DNA of 64,000 nt. Origin: Heterocephalus glaber (Eukaryota; Chordata; Mammalia; Rodentia; Bathyergidae). Below are positions 1 through 12,996 of the stretch, piece by piece. The notes under the pieces are model-generated. The model did not search any database and was not told where the DNA came from. It saw only the letters and a program-made list of their open reading frames with translations. Position numbers and translations under genes: made by a program. The DNA lies in NCBI RefSeq assembly GCF_000247695.1, contig NW_004624734.1, positions 10,349,276-10,413,275 on the forward strand, in the 5' to 3' direction. Numbering within the stretch: the stretch's first letter is position 1; every line of letters starts with the position of its first letter.

Positions 1-1167
1 CATGGGAGGGAGGGGGATCTTGCCTGGTCTCAGTGCACAGCCTCCTTCTCTGCAGTGCCCTCTTCCTCTTTCAAAACACATCCTCTGGAGAGTGCTGCTG
101 CTGCTCTACAGCATCCTGGACACTGTGGCCATTGCACGGAAGGGGAGACTGAGGCTCGGTCTGGAATGGAACACCCTGGCTCCTCCCTGCTGACCCGAAT
201 CTGGGTGAGTATGTCCTGAGGGGTCTGAGACCCTAACAACACTTCTTGGTAGTTTATTTATTCATTGGTGTACACTGAAGACACCAACTCAAAGGGAGAG
301 AGAGAAGGAAGGCCTTGTCCCAGGTCCCCGTCCTCCGCCTCAGACAGAGTCAACAGCGAGCCTCAGCTTCACACAGTGCTGGACACAGGACTCCAGGCCC
401 TGACCCAGTTTCTGCTGGGGGCCTAGGAATGCTAGTTCCTCCATCTGTGCCAGCGGCGGGGGTGGTGAGGATGGGTGGGCGGGGCTGCCCGGTCCATCCC
501 TGAGCCTCCAGCAGCTGTCTGCCCCCACCCCCTGCCCACTGCCCGCCATGTTTGTCCCATGGACACTCATCTGGGCCCTGGGTGACAGGAGAGGCCGGGG
601 TCTGGAAGCCCTGACTCCAGGCAGCGGGAGCGGGTGCTAGGGAGGGTGTGCTCTTCCACGTTTGGCTGGGAACCTTAAGCCAGAGTAGAGCAGCCAGGGC
701 CTCTTGCTTTCCTTTCTCCTCTTTCTTTCAATCTTTTCCTGCTCCTCTCTTTGCTTTCCCTGTCTCTTTTTACACTTTCCTCTTCTAAGTCTGTTTCTTT
801 AAAAAGGCAAAACCAGCAAGTTAGTAATCTATTGACTCTTACTTCATCATTGCACACCCTCCCCGCCAAAAATATCTCTCTCAACCCCAAAGCTTGTCAC
901 AGACTCATTTCTATTCCTACGCACTGATTACAACAAAGATGGTGCTGAGGACAAACTGCTCGAATGACGGCCGCCTCCTCCAGGCAGGCCAAGGCTTTGT
1001 GGCCCAGAGATATTTTTGTGCCTCCTTCGGGAAAGCTCTCTTGGATGGAGCCTACACAAAATTTACTGGCATCTTATGATGCATGGATGGTGCCAGGGAT
1101 ATTTCTGCTGGGTGCATGAAGTTGCTGACTGCCAGTGTCCTGGCCTCCAGCAAGGCACAGAGGCAGT

Positions 1168-1375
1168 GGCTATGAACATTGGCCCCAGAGGCCCAGAGAC
1201 CAGGGTTTGATTCCTGACTCCAGCACCTCACAGCTGCTTAGCCTAGCCTAACCATGCAGAGGCTCAGTTTCCAGATCTGAAAAGTGGAAGGAACAGTCAC
1301 CTCTAAGTCTTGGCAACTGTGAGAAGAGTCAGTGAGAGAAACAGCCCATAATTAGTGGCTCATAATAAGTGTTTA
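1168..1375 (+). repeat. MIR SINE remnant
   Basis: Diverged MIR core: GACCAGGGTTTGATTCC..., then GCTCAGTTTCCAGATCTGAAAAG, followed by the TAATAAGTGTTTAGTGAACG-type 3' part. It is ancient and has no visible target duplication. Confidence 0.6.
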
Positions 1376-3109
1376 GTGAACGCTCACTGGTAGTAACTGC
1401 AATTCTTCATCCTAAGGTGGATTATAGTCCCCCTCCCAGCCCGAAGGTGCCTCCCCTGGCCCATACGAGCCCCTCATGGCCTTGCCTGCTTGCACAAGAA
1501 AAGATGATGCAAGCGGGATTGGCACCAGAAGAGGCTGAGTGGCAAACAGGCCTGGCCGCGCAGGGGACCAATCCTGCTGTTTTGGAAGTGACTGGAGCAT
1601 CCGCGCTGGCTGCTTCTCTCTGTGCTCCTGCCTGGGGCCTCTGGCAGCAGAGGTCAGGCTGGGGCTGGGGTGCAGATCTCTTCTGGCTCTTCCTGAGCTT
1701 CTCAGAGCTCCCATCAGCAACCGCCTCATGAGAGGGAATTGACCTAGGGGCAGAGGGTCCTGGGCCCTGTGCAGGGGCTGAGATTCTGCCCTGCTGCAGG
1801 TCTTTGTTGTCCACCTGCCCTCTCTTGCTGACCTCTCCACCTCCTAATTCTTGTCTACCCATTCTTGTCCAGGAGGCTTCCTGAGGAGCCGCCTGAAGTC
1901 AAATTCCACCTGCACCTGCTCTGCTCAGAAGCCTTAGAATGTGCTCCATCTTCGGCAGAGCATCTGCCTTCAGCTCGCCTCCAGGCAGCGCCCTATGCAG
2001 CCTTCCTCCATCCCACCATCGCCCTGGTCCCCAATGTCCCTGCCTTTGTCCCAGCTGCTCCTCTGCCTGGAGGCCCCTCCTCCCACGCTGACGCCATTCC
2101 ACTTGTCCTTTCTAAGGCCGTTGCCTCCCTGAAAGTGTCCTTGTGCACACACATGCACACACACATGAGGCATTCTCTGTGTTCCTCAGCTCTGTTCAGT
2201 CTCATGTAGATAACATTTCTCATTCAGTTCCTCTCTAAAGTTGCAGGTACAGCCCATGGCACCTTGATTGCTGTCAACTCCACAACACTGTGCATGCACA
2301 GGCCCTCTGAAAGGTCACATTGGGTTGGCTCCCATGCATGACAATATCTTTCTGTTTGCCTGATCCAAAAGCTTTCCTGAAAATCATCTGTCTGACACTG
2401 ACATTGCCCAAGACCTGTCCACCCAACAACAGCATCATGGACAGCTCCGTGTGCATTTCTGGTTTAAGAAGCACACAGCAGTAATAGTCTACGCAAGAGC
2501 CCCCCAGAGGAATGGGTAAGTACGTGCAAATCCTGATTCTCTGTCTCCCAACCCCAAGTGAAAGCTGCCCATGTGCTGCTGAACTTGAGAGAAGGAGACC
2601 GAGACCCAAACGCAGTTCGACTGGAAGCGTTTGGGGTGAACCCTGCAGCCACACATCCCAGCCAGCCCAGCAATCTTTTTCAAGGTCCCTCTAAGAAAGT
2701 GGAAAGCATGCATTACCTGTTAGGCTCAGAAGCAAGGGCACAGTTCAGGGCAACAGAAAAGATCTTCTTGAGTGTCTGAATTCAGAACATGCTGCCTGAG
2801 TTTTCTTTCTGCCCTGGCCCCGAGCTGCTGGCTACTGTGCCAGGCAGTTCTGAAACGCTGTCCCTTGAAGCGGGGAGTTTATTTTGGGCCCACCGCATGA
2901 CCACTGGTGACAAGCCAAGCTATAAGATGTTGTGAATCAGATTTCCTGTTTGAAGATTGCACCAAGGAAGCCACAGTCCTGCCTTTCATTCCTCTGGGTG
3001 CATCAGAGACAAACTCCCACTTCGGGGAGCATCTCAGGGCTCTGGCCCTCACGTGATGTCGTCATTTGTGATCCCTGACATGGAGGCCATATATGGGTAT
3101 GTTTCTGGG

Positions 3110-3330
3110 ACTACCCAGGAGGGAGCAAGAGAGGGAGAGAGAATAGAGATGCAGAGGGTGAGACACAGGGAAACAAGGAAGGAGAAGAGAGAGGCACCGA
3201 CTTAGGAAAGAGAGTGAAGCAAGGCAGGCAGAAAGGGGAGAAGGGAGAAGAAAAGACAGACAAAAAGGAGAGAAGGGAGGAAGGAAGATGGACTGAATGA
3301 AAGAGGAAGAGAGGAGATAAAGGATCTGAA
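3110..3330 (+). repeat. purine-rich (GA) low-complexity tract
   Basis: About 220 bp that are almost wholly A and G on this strand, with runs such as GGGAGAAGGGAGAAGAAAAG. The long antisense frame through it (rich in Ser, Leu, Pro and Phe) is a composition effect. Confidence 0.8.
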
Positions 3331-4429
3331 TCAAAGGCCTTCAGGGAAATTGAAGTTCAGTGCAGAGCACAGGACAGGTGGGAAAGCCTGACATTTAAGA
3401 CACCAGGTGTCCTGGTGCTGGATGCCTTGGGGTGGGGCTGGAGCGGTACAGAGGAAAGGGCAGCAAACAACCAACACACATGCAAGCACGAGGACAAGCC
3501 CCGGACCCTTCCTCCAGCCCCAAGGAGGCCATCCCTGCTCCAGGATAAGTGGTCTGGCAGACAGCACACAGGGCACTGCCAGGTGCTCACGTGCCCACAC
3601 TTGTGTCAGAGCTCAGGCCCAAAGCCCGGGCCAGGAATTGTTCCTTGATTTATGCCTCTAAAAGGAAAATCATTTCCATTTCAAAGGCCCATTCCCCTTG
3701 GGGATGTTGAATTTATTGCAGGCGCAGCAGGAGTTCTCACTAACTCAGGAGAGCTTTAGGACTCCTGGATGCCATTTCTAGCATTCTCTCTGGAAAACAA
3801 AAACACCACAGCGAGGAGTCCAGAGGTCTGACTGGTGCTGAGCATGGGGCAGGCAGGGGACACCATGGGTCCCTGAGCTGTCTCCCAGCTACTCTGGCAC
3901 CTGCAGAATTGTGCATCACTCCAACTGGGACAGTCACTGCAGCCCACCTTGGCTGGCTGGCCTCAAGGGTATCTCAAGCTCTGCCCCTGGCAGGCCTGGT
4001 GCCATGGTGAGGGAGCAGGAAAAGGGTGGGGAGGAAGCAGGAAATAGTCCTGTGGACTCAGGGAGTCACCTCCCTTGGGGCGACCTCCCTGACTCCTGGA
4101 TGGAGGCAAGAGGGAGCTCCTCTGCTTGCCCCTTTCCGGAACTCCTTGTAGGTTGGCCGTGCATGGGTACCAGGCCCCTCTTAGTCTGACCTTGCCCTGT
4201 CCTCTCAGTCAGGACCAACCTCTTGATGTCTAGAGAGCTAGAGAAATGCAGTCTCCAAATCCTCTTGTCTTATGCCCGGACTCAGCTTTTCAAAATCAAA
4301 CAGCCAAAATGTGAGCAATGTCCCGGGGGAGCAGGAAGAGCTCAGGGAGGAGCTGGCCAGGCACACTTGAGCTGGTATATCAGAATGTCACTGTGCTCTA
4401 CAGGGGACAACCTTCCTTCCGGGCAGGTG

Positions 4430-4575
4430 CTGTCACCACCCGTTTCACAGATGAGGAAACCAAGGCTCAAAGAGGCTGGGTAGTGTGTCCACCATCCCAT
4501 GATTTATAGCCATGGCTTAGAAATCTATGCCAGTTGTGTCTGACACGAAGGTCAGCGCTTAAGCCACAGCTCTGT
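4430..4575 (-). repeat. MIR SINE remnant
   Basis: TTTCACAGATGAGGAAACC followed by AGGCTCAAAGAGGCTGGGTAGTG is the reverse complement of the MIR core and tail. Confidence 0.65.
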
Positions 4576-5839
4576 CCCCCATGAGAACTCTAAGTATTGG
4601 GGCCGAATGAGGAGTCCCACAAGCAGGATGGAAATATTCCCGAAATACTCAGGAGCTGTATCACGGGTCCTTTGGGAGAAGAACTTGTTAGAAGAGTGCT
4701 CTACACACATCGCCCTGCAGACTGGCAGACACTTCTCCCTCTGGGTGACGGTGTCCCTGCCCACACCGGGGAACCAGCCTAGCCTTGGGCTAGTGCCACA
4801 GGCTGAGCCTGAAGATAGTCCTTCGTCTCTTCCCCGATCCCTTTCTCCTCCATAGAGTAGAGACTGTGTCTGTTTGACTCACATTGTAGACCCTGTTACA
4901 TTGTATCCTTCCCTCCTCCCTTCCTGAGCATGTCCTGATCACAAAGCAATCACCTACGTTCTGCCACATAGGCCACGTAGCACTATTTGCCCCACCTTCT
5001 CTTCCTGTTTGCCTTCCACTATAAATAAAGATCACGTGGCGCTCCAGGTGGCCATTAGCTTCCGACAAGCTCTGGTTCCGGCTGGTCCTGGCCAAGAGTA
5101 ATCTTGGTCTTCTTTGTCTTTTCATCATCTCCCACCGCTCTCCCAGCCTTCGGACCCTACGCTGTGCAGGTTGCATCAGGCTGGCACCCACCCTGTCATG
5201 GTTCAGCAGCAATCACTTTGGCTGGGGTTTCTTCTAGCACCATCATGGGAAGCGTGAAGGGTCTTTGAGAGATGGAACGCAAAGGGACCAGGCTTCTGCC
5301 TTTCCATCCTCCTCTGAGACTGAGGAGATCCATTGCCAATGGACAGGCTTAGTGTGCTGTGCCCAATGACCAGATGAGGACGTCCAGTGGGCCACCAGGG
5401 CAGAACCAAGGCCTGACTTCAGATTCCAGACCTCAGTGCCACCTCTTCTCTGGGCCACAGCCCCTCCTGAGGCTTTCCACGGAGAAGGCGAAACCACAGG
5501 CCACTGAGATGTGTTAGGAGAACAGAGACCCCCCTGCCTTCACCCACATCACCCAACACCCAGGCCCCACAGCCCAGTGGAGTGGGAAGGAACCTGACTC
5601 ATGGTCTTGTCCAAGCACAGACCAAGCCTCTCCATCCTTCATGAATTAGACCTGTGCCCCAAACTACATATGCATTTACTAAAATAACTAGATTGGAACA
5701 AAATCTGAGAGGAAACAAACAAGTAATTATCAAATTAAAATGAAATATACAGGGAAACAGTAACAATCTGTTAAGTGGAAAAAAATACAAATCCTCTTTC
5801 TGTATAGTTGTGCATAGAAAATGTATAGCAGGAAATGTA

Positions 5840-6039
5840 CAGTGGTACCTTGGTTCACAAACACTTTCATCTGCAAACAATTTGTTTTCCAAACGTAAGT
5901 GTTTGGCAAAATGTTGTTTTTGTTTGCAAACTCTGCGTCAGGTGACAAACATGACCACAGTCATCTTTGCCAGACAAAAACATGACGGTCTTTTCCGAAA
6001 TTGTTGGACAAATTAAACTCATGAAACAAGGTACCACTG
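5840..6039. mobile_element. 200-bp mariner/Tigger-type MITE
   Basis: The ends are perfect 13-bp inverted repeats, CAGTGGTACCTTG at the left and its complement at the right, directly flanked by TA at 5838-5839 and 6040-6041. TA duplication and the CAGTGGTACC terminus are marks of the Tc1/mariner-pogo superfamily. At 200 bp it is a nonautonomous internal-deletion product with no transposase frame. Confidence 0.85.
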
Positions 6040-6041
6040 TA

Positions 6042-6222
6042 ACATGTTCACAATAATTTCTCTGTGTTTTCAAATTTCCAACAATCACAGTGTAGAACAA
6101 AGGTAATTTAAATAATTGAATGGATTTTTGTCATCAGTTGGGTAGCAGGGCCAAGTTCCCACCAAGATGGACCCCCATGCACAAGTGTGACTGCCTAGGG
6201 TCTATTTCAATAATTTTCTCAA

Positions 6223-6267
<45 letters not shown>

Positions 6268-7519
6268 TTTCTCTGTGATATCAACAGAAAGGCCAAACAT
6301 GTTCTGTCTCAAGATGCGAGGACCTTTACCAGTAGCAACAAGCTCCCTAAGATCAGAAGGAGTTATAGGCCAGGGAGAAATCCATATTCCTCAATTTATG
6401 TTGGTCGCTTCTTTCCAAGATGGCAGCCATCTTTCTTCACTCACACAAGCACACATCTTAACCAACCCAAAAGGGGAGTCTACTCCTTTCTCCCTTGACT
6501 TCAGGGTGATGTGATGACAAGAGAATGCCATGAGTGATGTTCTGAGACATCTAAGATTAGGACCTAACACACTTTGTAGCTGCTCTGCTGTAAGGAAGCC
6601 CAGCGAGCCACACCAAGAGGCCCCTGCTGATGTGACAAGTGAGAAAAGGGATCAGGCAGCCACGTGAGTGACCTACCTTGGAGATTGACCCCCAATAGCA
6701 GCTGCCCCAGCCAACACCACGTGGACCAGAGAGAAATCAGTAGGACCTGACTCACAAATTCCTGACTCACAGAATAACGAGTTGTTTTGTGCTGCTGAGA
6801 ACTGGGACTGTGTGTGTGTGCATAATAGTCAATCAGAATCATGACCAACCTTCCCTGGGTTGCCTCAATGTGTGTGAGCTCTTTCAAACTGCTCTCCTAC
6901 AAAGGACGCTGTGTGGTACCCCCGAGGGCCTTCCCACTTCCTTCCTGGCTTCCATCTAACACATTTGCTTATTATTACCTAACTCTTTATGGAAGAATGT
7001 AGTCCAAAACCATTCCCCAGTTCTTGGGTTTATCAGACTCAGTCTGAGACTCTGTCTTAGACAGTGTTGTGATCCCTCCAACAGAAGGGTCTCGTTTTCC
7101 CAGTTGAGGCCCAGTGAGGCACTGTGCCTTCTCTGAGGCCACCCAGTGAATCAGGGGCAGAGTAACTCACACATGGAAAACTGGGCCAGCAGGAAGCATG
7201 GCCAACAGGATCAGATAAGAGGAACTTCTTGGACATAGGCAGAGACAGCATTTGGACATCCGACTCAGTGTGGAAGGCAGACAGCGTAGCCCAGAGGAAG
7301 GAGCTGTGATGGGACTGGAAACTGGGCCACAGAGCTCCCTGGACACTGCCCCTGAGGTTGTCACCCCTCTCTTTAGCCCTCAGCTGCTCAGCACAACATG
7401 AGCACGTTCACTAACTCTGCAGTTCCCAGCCTTGCCTGTGCGTTACAATCAAATCAGACTCACCTCTACCTGTCCCTAACCCAGGGATTCTGATTTAATT
7501 TATCCACATCAAGGCCCAA
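6042..7519. other. intergenic; microsatellite and unassigned sequence
   Basis: Apart from the AAT microsatellite at 6223-6267 I see no gene or clear transposon. The minus-strand frame at 6564-6887 shows no recognisable domain. Confidence 0.5.
6223..6267 (+). repeat. (AAT)15 microsatellite
   Basis: Fifteen uninterrupted AAT units. Likely length-polymorphic. Confidence 0.95.
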
Positions 7520-8640
7520 ATGGAACTGATTTTTAATTTTTTAAATAAAGTTTAATATATCCCCCCCAAGTATGCCTTTCATAAATGTAGAGCTCCATCC
7601 GTTCCCACAAACTGGACACACTCATCATCAGAGAGAACATTCCCTCATCCCTGACGCTCCTCCCAGTCCACACCCTGCTCCTGCCAAGCACTTGCCTGAC
7701 TGCAGGTGCAGAGGCTGCTCTGGACATCATGTGAAGGGAATCATGTGTCTCCTCACATTCAGCAGTGCACTCTGATGCACTCTGAGATTCACCCCTACAG
7801 CTCCATGTGGTCCTGGATGGCTTTGTTGCCATGCAGCATTATGCACTAAGAACACGTCAAAGTCTACCCACTCTATCGGTGGATATTTGAATAATTCTCG
7901 GTTTTGGGTAAGGATATGTAGCTGTGGTTCATGCTAGTACACATTTCTTGGTGAATATTTGTACCCACTTGTGTGGAGTATACCCCTAGTCTGGGAATTG
8001 CCAGTCAGCATTCATCCATATGTTTAGCTTTAACAAAGCTTCTGGTTTCCCAGAGTTGTGCCAATTAGCATTCCCATTGTTACTGGGTTCCAGGCTTCTG
8101 GGGTCTCCTTCCAGAGGTGGTTTCTAGGGTCTTCTTGTCTTAAACAAAGAATTGGACAAAATAGGCCTAAAAGGTAGTAGGGTTTTATGTTTATTAAAGG
8201 TGAGAAAAGAAACTTGCTCTGCAGGGTGGGTTTGGGCCAGGTAGGAAAAAAGTACCCTACAGCATGAGAGTGAACTGCTAGGAAAGAAAGAACACAGTAG
8301 CACCAGGCTCTGTGGTAGCTGTCCTGTTGTATCCCCCACTCCTCAGGGAGAGTTGGAGACAGCACTCTGTGACTGGCTCCATGTGCAGGGCTTTGGGAAT
8401 TGCTCTGCGCATGGGTCCTGGAACTTTGTAATTAACAGGTCACACCCACTTCCCTAGCCAGTTTGCCACTCCCTACTTTCCTGCTTCACCATCAGCCTGA
8501 GTAAGAGTTCCACACCCTCACCAGAACTTAGTATTTTCATCTTTTTTTCATATTATCTATTCTAGTGGGCATTCGTGGTATACTGCTGCAGTTTTAACTT
8601 TCATGGTCCTGATGACATAGACTGAGCATCAGAGAAGTCC
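7520..8640 (+). mobile_element. old L1 (L1M-type) 3' fragment, interrupted by an LTR
   Basis: Diverged sequence resembling the mammalian L1M 3' region: a '...GGATGGCTTTGTTGCCATGCAG...', '...GTGGATATTTGAATAATT...', '...GTATACCCCTAGTCTGGGAATTG...' series up to 8077, resuming at 8493 with '...CCTCACCAGAACTTAGTATTTTC...TCTAGTGGGCATTCGTGGTAT'. The break is the LTR at 8078-8488. No coding frame survives. Confidence 0.7.
8078..8488 (-). mobile_element. solo LTR of an endogenous retrovirus (ERV1-like)
   Basis: A 411-bp block starts TG and ends CA and is flanked by CCAT at 8074-8077 and 8489-8492, a 4-bp target duplication. On the minus strand it has an AATAAA in CTTTAATAAAC and a short following segment ending in CCAGTAACA, so that strand is the sense strand. 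No internal retroviral sequence is attached, so it is a solo LTR left by recombination. Class assignment is by the 4-bp duplication and layout only. Confidence 0.75.
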
Positions 8641-9190
8641 TGTCCTCAGTGATCTCTGGAGCTTTTCCAGGCCCCCAGCTTTGCACAACTCTTAGCATTG
8701 GTCATAGGAACAGTTCTCAGGGAAGGTTCCTATGACAGAGAGAAATGGAAGGGGGTTGGACACAGAGAAAGAAACCGGACAACTGGTCGACTTGCAGGGA
8801 GGCAGGGAAAAGGACTAGGCCACCAAGGAAAACTCACACATGGACCCACACATGGACCAAAAGGGTTTTCTCCCGATCCCAGTAGAACCTGCCCTCCCTC
8901 CCTCTGTATCCCTTACCTGGCTTTATTGTTCTCCATAGCACTCATCACTCCCTTACCTGTTATTCATTTATTTGCCATTTGTTTGTTGCCTGTTTCTTCC
9001 AAGTACATACTTTGCCTTTCTGTTCACTGTAGCGTGTCAGTGCCCACAGCAGTGCCCGGCACATGGTAGGTGCCCGTTAAATAACAGTTGTGTACATGTG
9101 CTCACACTCAAGCCGCTAGCCCCTGGGGCAGGGTTGGGAAAGTACTTGGTGTTGCCTACCAGCTCCAGACTGGCCCTTGACCACACACAG

Positions 9191-9192
<2 letters not shown>

Positions 9193-9224
<32 letters not shown>
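9193..9224 (+). repeat. (AC)16 microsatellite
   Basis: Sixteen perfect AC units. Confidence 0.95.
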
Positions 9225-9229
<5 letters not shown>

Positions 9230-11624
9230 CCAGACTTCCCTCCAGGTTTATGTATTCATTATAACCTGAGTTCCCATGAATCAAGGTGTGAATGCGCTGG
9301 AGAGACCGCTCTGAGAGCCTCACACTAGCAGCGTCCAGGGGGAACAAGGCTCAGCACATTTTCCCTAGACAGAGACCCCTCTTCTGGGAAGGAGGAAGGA
9401 GAGACCCAGGAAGGGACGGCCAGCCAGGGAGCCGTGGGAGCTGGGCCCAGGGTTAGTACTGAGTCCTGGGACGCCTCTGACCCAGAGGTGGAACATCAGC
9501 TGCTAAATTAAGCACCCTTGCAGGGCTGGTGCCCTGGCTCCCAGCCCTGGCTGCCTCTCTGTATCAGTTTATTTGGGTTTCAAATAACGAAGCTGGAGAG
9601 GGACAGATCCAATCCTTGGCCTGGGCAGTGTTTTCTTTTTTTGGGGGGGGGGCAAGAGCCAAGTGCTGGGAGGGGGAAGGGAGCCTGGGGGAGAGGAAGG
9701 TGGAGGGAGCAAGGAGCACGTCTGGGAAAATTTCCCTCCCTCCTTCTAGGCACACCATCCTGCTGGAGCACTGTGCAACCTCCTGGAAAACTGGAGAACC
9801 TCAAGGGATAAGGCAAACTCCAGGGAGAGAAGATGGTCTCCCCAGTGACAGGAGCAAAGCATCACTGTGACTGGCAGGAGGGAAGGGCAGTTACCCCACA
9901 GGCTCACCACACCCAGATGCGGCGTGCACTCTCAAGGTGAGGCCCATCTCCCAGCAGCGATTCCTAGGTCTAAGGAAGGGCAGTGAGGCCTTCTCAGGGG
10001 CCTTTGCAGCCAGTGGGGCCTTCCTGAGTCATGACTGATGCTTCCGATAAGAGCAAAGGGGACAGACCAGCATGAGCTCAGCAGCAAGCATGAGCAAAGC
10101 TATGGCCACAGTGGAATGCACAGCTCCCGGCTCTAAACACCACTTTCCACACCAATCCCCAGTCCTCCCTGATCGGGAGCCTGGGTGACCGAGGCCCTAT
10201 CCCTGCCCAGGCCTGCCCCAGCCAAGACCTGTCTGCAGCGAAGCCCAGCCCATGCACACAGGCTGCCTGCTGTGAGCTTTGACTCTCTCCAGGGAGGGTC
10301 TTACCTGAGAGGGCAGCCCAGCAGGGTGGGGCCTGGGCCTGGGATGGGGACCAGGGAGTGGGCTGTCTTCTGGGGGCTTGCTGGCCCACCCTATGCAGAT
10401 AGAATCTTCCTCAATGAGGATGCTGCCCACACACAACCCAGTGTCCAGCCTATGCCATGGAGTTGAATGAGCCCAGCCCATTCCTCACTTGCTGGGGGCC
10501 CTGGCTGCAGCCTCTGAGTCTCTGAATTCAATTTCATCTTCTGAGAGTGGTGGACTGAAAACTGCTGTGGGCATTCTGACATTGGGGAATTAACTAGAAA
10601 CTCTAAGCTCAAACTGCCACCAGGGCCCAGCAGGCCATACTCATTGACCAGGCTTCTTCCCCTCATGGCCTTCTGCAGAAGGGTGGGTCATCTCCCATGG
10701 GCCTTGGGGTGCACAGTACCAGAGGCGCCTGGCCAAGTCACTTGGCCTCCCCAAAGCTTGGATCACCCTTGGGAACTTGGAGCAAATTTGAATCCCAAGT
10801 GGCCCGGAAGCCCAAGTTAGCTGCTGGGAACAGGTTTTCCATGAACATAAATGTGTTCTCGGCAGAGCTGACAGATTCCTGTCACCCATCATCTGGAAGC
10901 CAAGGTCCCCAACAAGACCAGACTGCAGCAGACCCAGATTCCTTGGTGGGATCAGCCACAGCCATGTTGGACTCTACACATCCTGCTGGACACAATGGCT
11001 CCTGGCCACCCGGCCAGTACCAGTGGACCCTGGGGGAGGCGTCACCATCCTGATGTTACAAGTGAGGGACCGAGGTCCTCATAGGACCTGCCTTGCTCCA
11101 GCAATGGTGACATCCCCTCCCCTAGCACACGGCCTCTGTCTCCAGAGGACTGAGGGGCATAGCAGCAAAAACCATCAGGACTGGGCAGGCCTTGCAGTTG
11201 TTACATCTATGCCTCTTCTCAAGGATGGGGAAACTGAGTCTACAGGATCAGAAGGGCCTCTAGCCCTCTGAAAAGTGGTGTTCCCTCACATCTCCCACAC
11301 TAGTGTGGATTTAGGGGTTGATAATCACATCATGGCATGGGCTCCAAAATCCAAGCAGGATAAATGGGATGAGCTGGAGGGGCATAAGCCAGACAGCAGG
11401 CTGGACACCATGTGGGAGATGCTGCTGACCCTGGGGACCCCAGGAAGGCTGTGGTTCACAACAGACCACAAACTTCAGAGCCACGACCAGCCAGGGACTT
11501 TAGCCCAGGCAGTCTGAGTGTCAGCTTCTCACACCTTTGTTCCCACCCACAGGCAGTCAGGCTGGAGGCCACTCCCAGTACAGAATCACTTGTAAGGTGA
11601 GGTCTTGATCTCCCTGTGGAGCCC

Positions 11625-11775
11625 AGAGGCTAAAAGCCCAGACTCTGGAGTTATCTGCCAGATCAGCCACCTGCTAGCTGTGTGACCTTGTACAACTCAA
11701 CCTCTCTGAGTCCTGGTCTCCTGATCTATGCAAAGGGAAAAATGACACTAGCCATGGCTCACAGGGGGGTTGCAA
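11625..11775 (+). repeat. MIR SINE remnant
   Basis: Shows the MIR order: AGACTCTGGAGTTA, CACCTGCTAGCTGTGTGACC, TTGTACAACTCAACCTCTCTGAG, then ATCTATGCAAAGGG. Confidence 0.75.
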
Positions 11776-12797
11776 GGGTTGAACCACATATATGTGTGTG
11801 TATACGTAATGTACAGTAATACCCGAGCATTCTGTGCACCATGCTTACATATATATATCTGTGTATATACTGTACATTGTACAGATGTGATATATATTCA
11901 TGCAGATAGTTTATTTTATGAAAAATAAAACAAAATCTCATAACAAATAATAGGAGAATAACGATAGCTAATACATTGTATATCATTACCTTCAAAGTAG
12001 TCACTCAGAGTACAAGACATAGCTAAAGAAGATCCTCTCTTATAAAGAAGAAACTGTATTACACATTTGTTTTATTGTATTGTATAATACATAATTCTTG
12101 GGGAGCAGGAGAGCTGAGGAGCAGGAGGGGCCTGCAACTCTCCACTCCTAGAGGGTGGCTTTGAATCTTTCATGGCTGCCCCCAGGATGGGGGCGTTGGC
12201 ATTTCCAGTGCAGTGTAACTCTTACCCAGGGTGCCGGCTCAATGACCGCCTCACAAGGAGCTCCAAAAACCACTGGGGAAAACACAGCTGTGGCTACAGC
12301 AACTTGAAGACCCAGCATGGGGCATAAGGAAGGTTGGGGCTCTCCCTTAAACAGGACGGGGATGCCTCTCTCGGGCTCAGCTCTGCAGGGATCCTGTCCC
12401 CTGCTGTAGCTGGTGCTTGGACACACATGTGCCCCCAGGGTGCCCAGCCAACACACCCGCCTCACACAAGGCTGACTTTCCTCAGAGACTGACAGGCACA
12501 GAGAAGAGGCGGCATGCATCCCCCGGTTGGCAGGAGAGCAAGCGGAGACTGAGGCTTGCAAAAGAAGTATTTGGTTGTCTCTTGTGTTCTAAAAATAGAG
12601 TCTTTTTGGTGCATGTGTAGGATGTGTAAACTAACAACCACATGGGCAGGAGAGGCCCTGGCACAGTGGAAAGACTTGGACCTGGCCCAGCGTGCCTGCC
12701 TTACCCTTCTAGAAAGCTCTCCTGATGCAAACTTTCCTGTCTCTGGAGCCCTGAGAAATGGAGGCTGTGGCTGGAGTGTAGAGCTGTTAAGAATACA

Positions 12798-12996
12798 GAA
12801 TAAGCTGGACTCGGTGTCACACACCTGTAATCCCAGCACTGTAGGAGGCTGAGGCAGGAGGATTGCAAGTTCCAGTCCACTCTGGGCAACTTAGCAAGAC
12901 CCTGTCTCAAAACAAAAAATAAAAAAGGGGTGAGGATATAGCTCAGTGTGAAGCCCCTGGGTTCAACTCCTGGTACTGCAAAACCAAACCAAAGCA
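12798..12996 (+). mobile_element. B1-ID composite SINE with target duplication
   Basis: The left half is a 7SL-derived B1 monomer (CACACCTGTAATCCCAGCAC...GAGGCTGAGGCAGGAGGATTG), joined by an A-rich linker to an ID (tRNA-derived) half (GGATATAGCTCAGTGTG...GGGTTCAACTCC). AAGAATACA flanks it at 12789-12797 and 12997-13005. This B1+ID architecture is typical of squirrel-related rodents. Confidence 0.88.

Larger units (their letters stand above)
1..5837. other. intergenic; old repeats only
   Basis: No spliced gene could be recognised on either strand. The stretch holds MIR remnants near 1170-1375 and 4430-4575, a purine tract near 3.1-3.3 kb, and otherwise unassigned sequence. Open frames of 60-146 codons overlap each other on both strands and lack homology or splice context. 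ASB2, which precedes CCDC197 in human, was looked for on the minus strand and not seen. Confidence 0.6.
8641..12788. other. intergenic; no gene seen
   Basis: Contains the CA microsatellite at 9193, a MIR remnant near 11.6 kb and an AT-rich stretch at 11.78-12.09 kb. Overlapping open frames near 10.0-10.9 kb on both strands look like GC-driven chance frames. Confidence 0.5.

Noticed and set aside
3062..3334. 90-codon Ser/Leu/Pro-rich frame on the minus strand
   Set aside because: Pure product of the GA-rich low-complexity tract.
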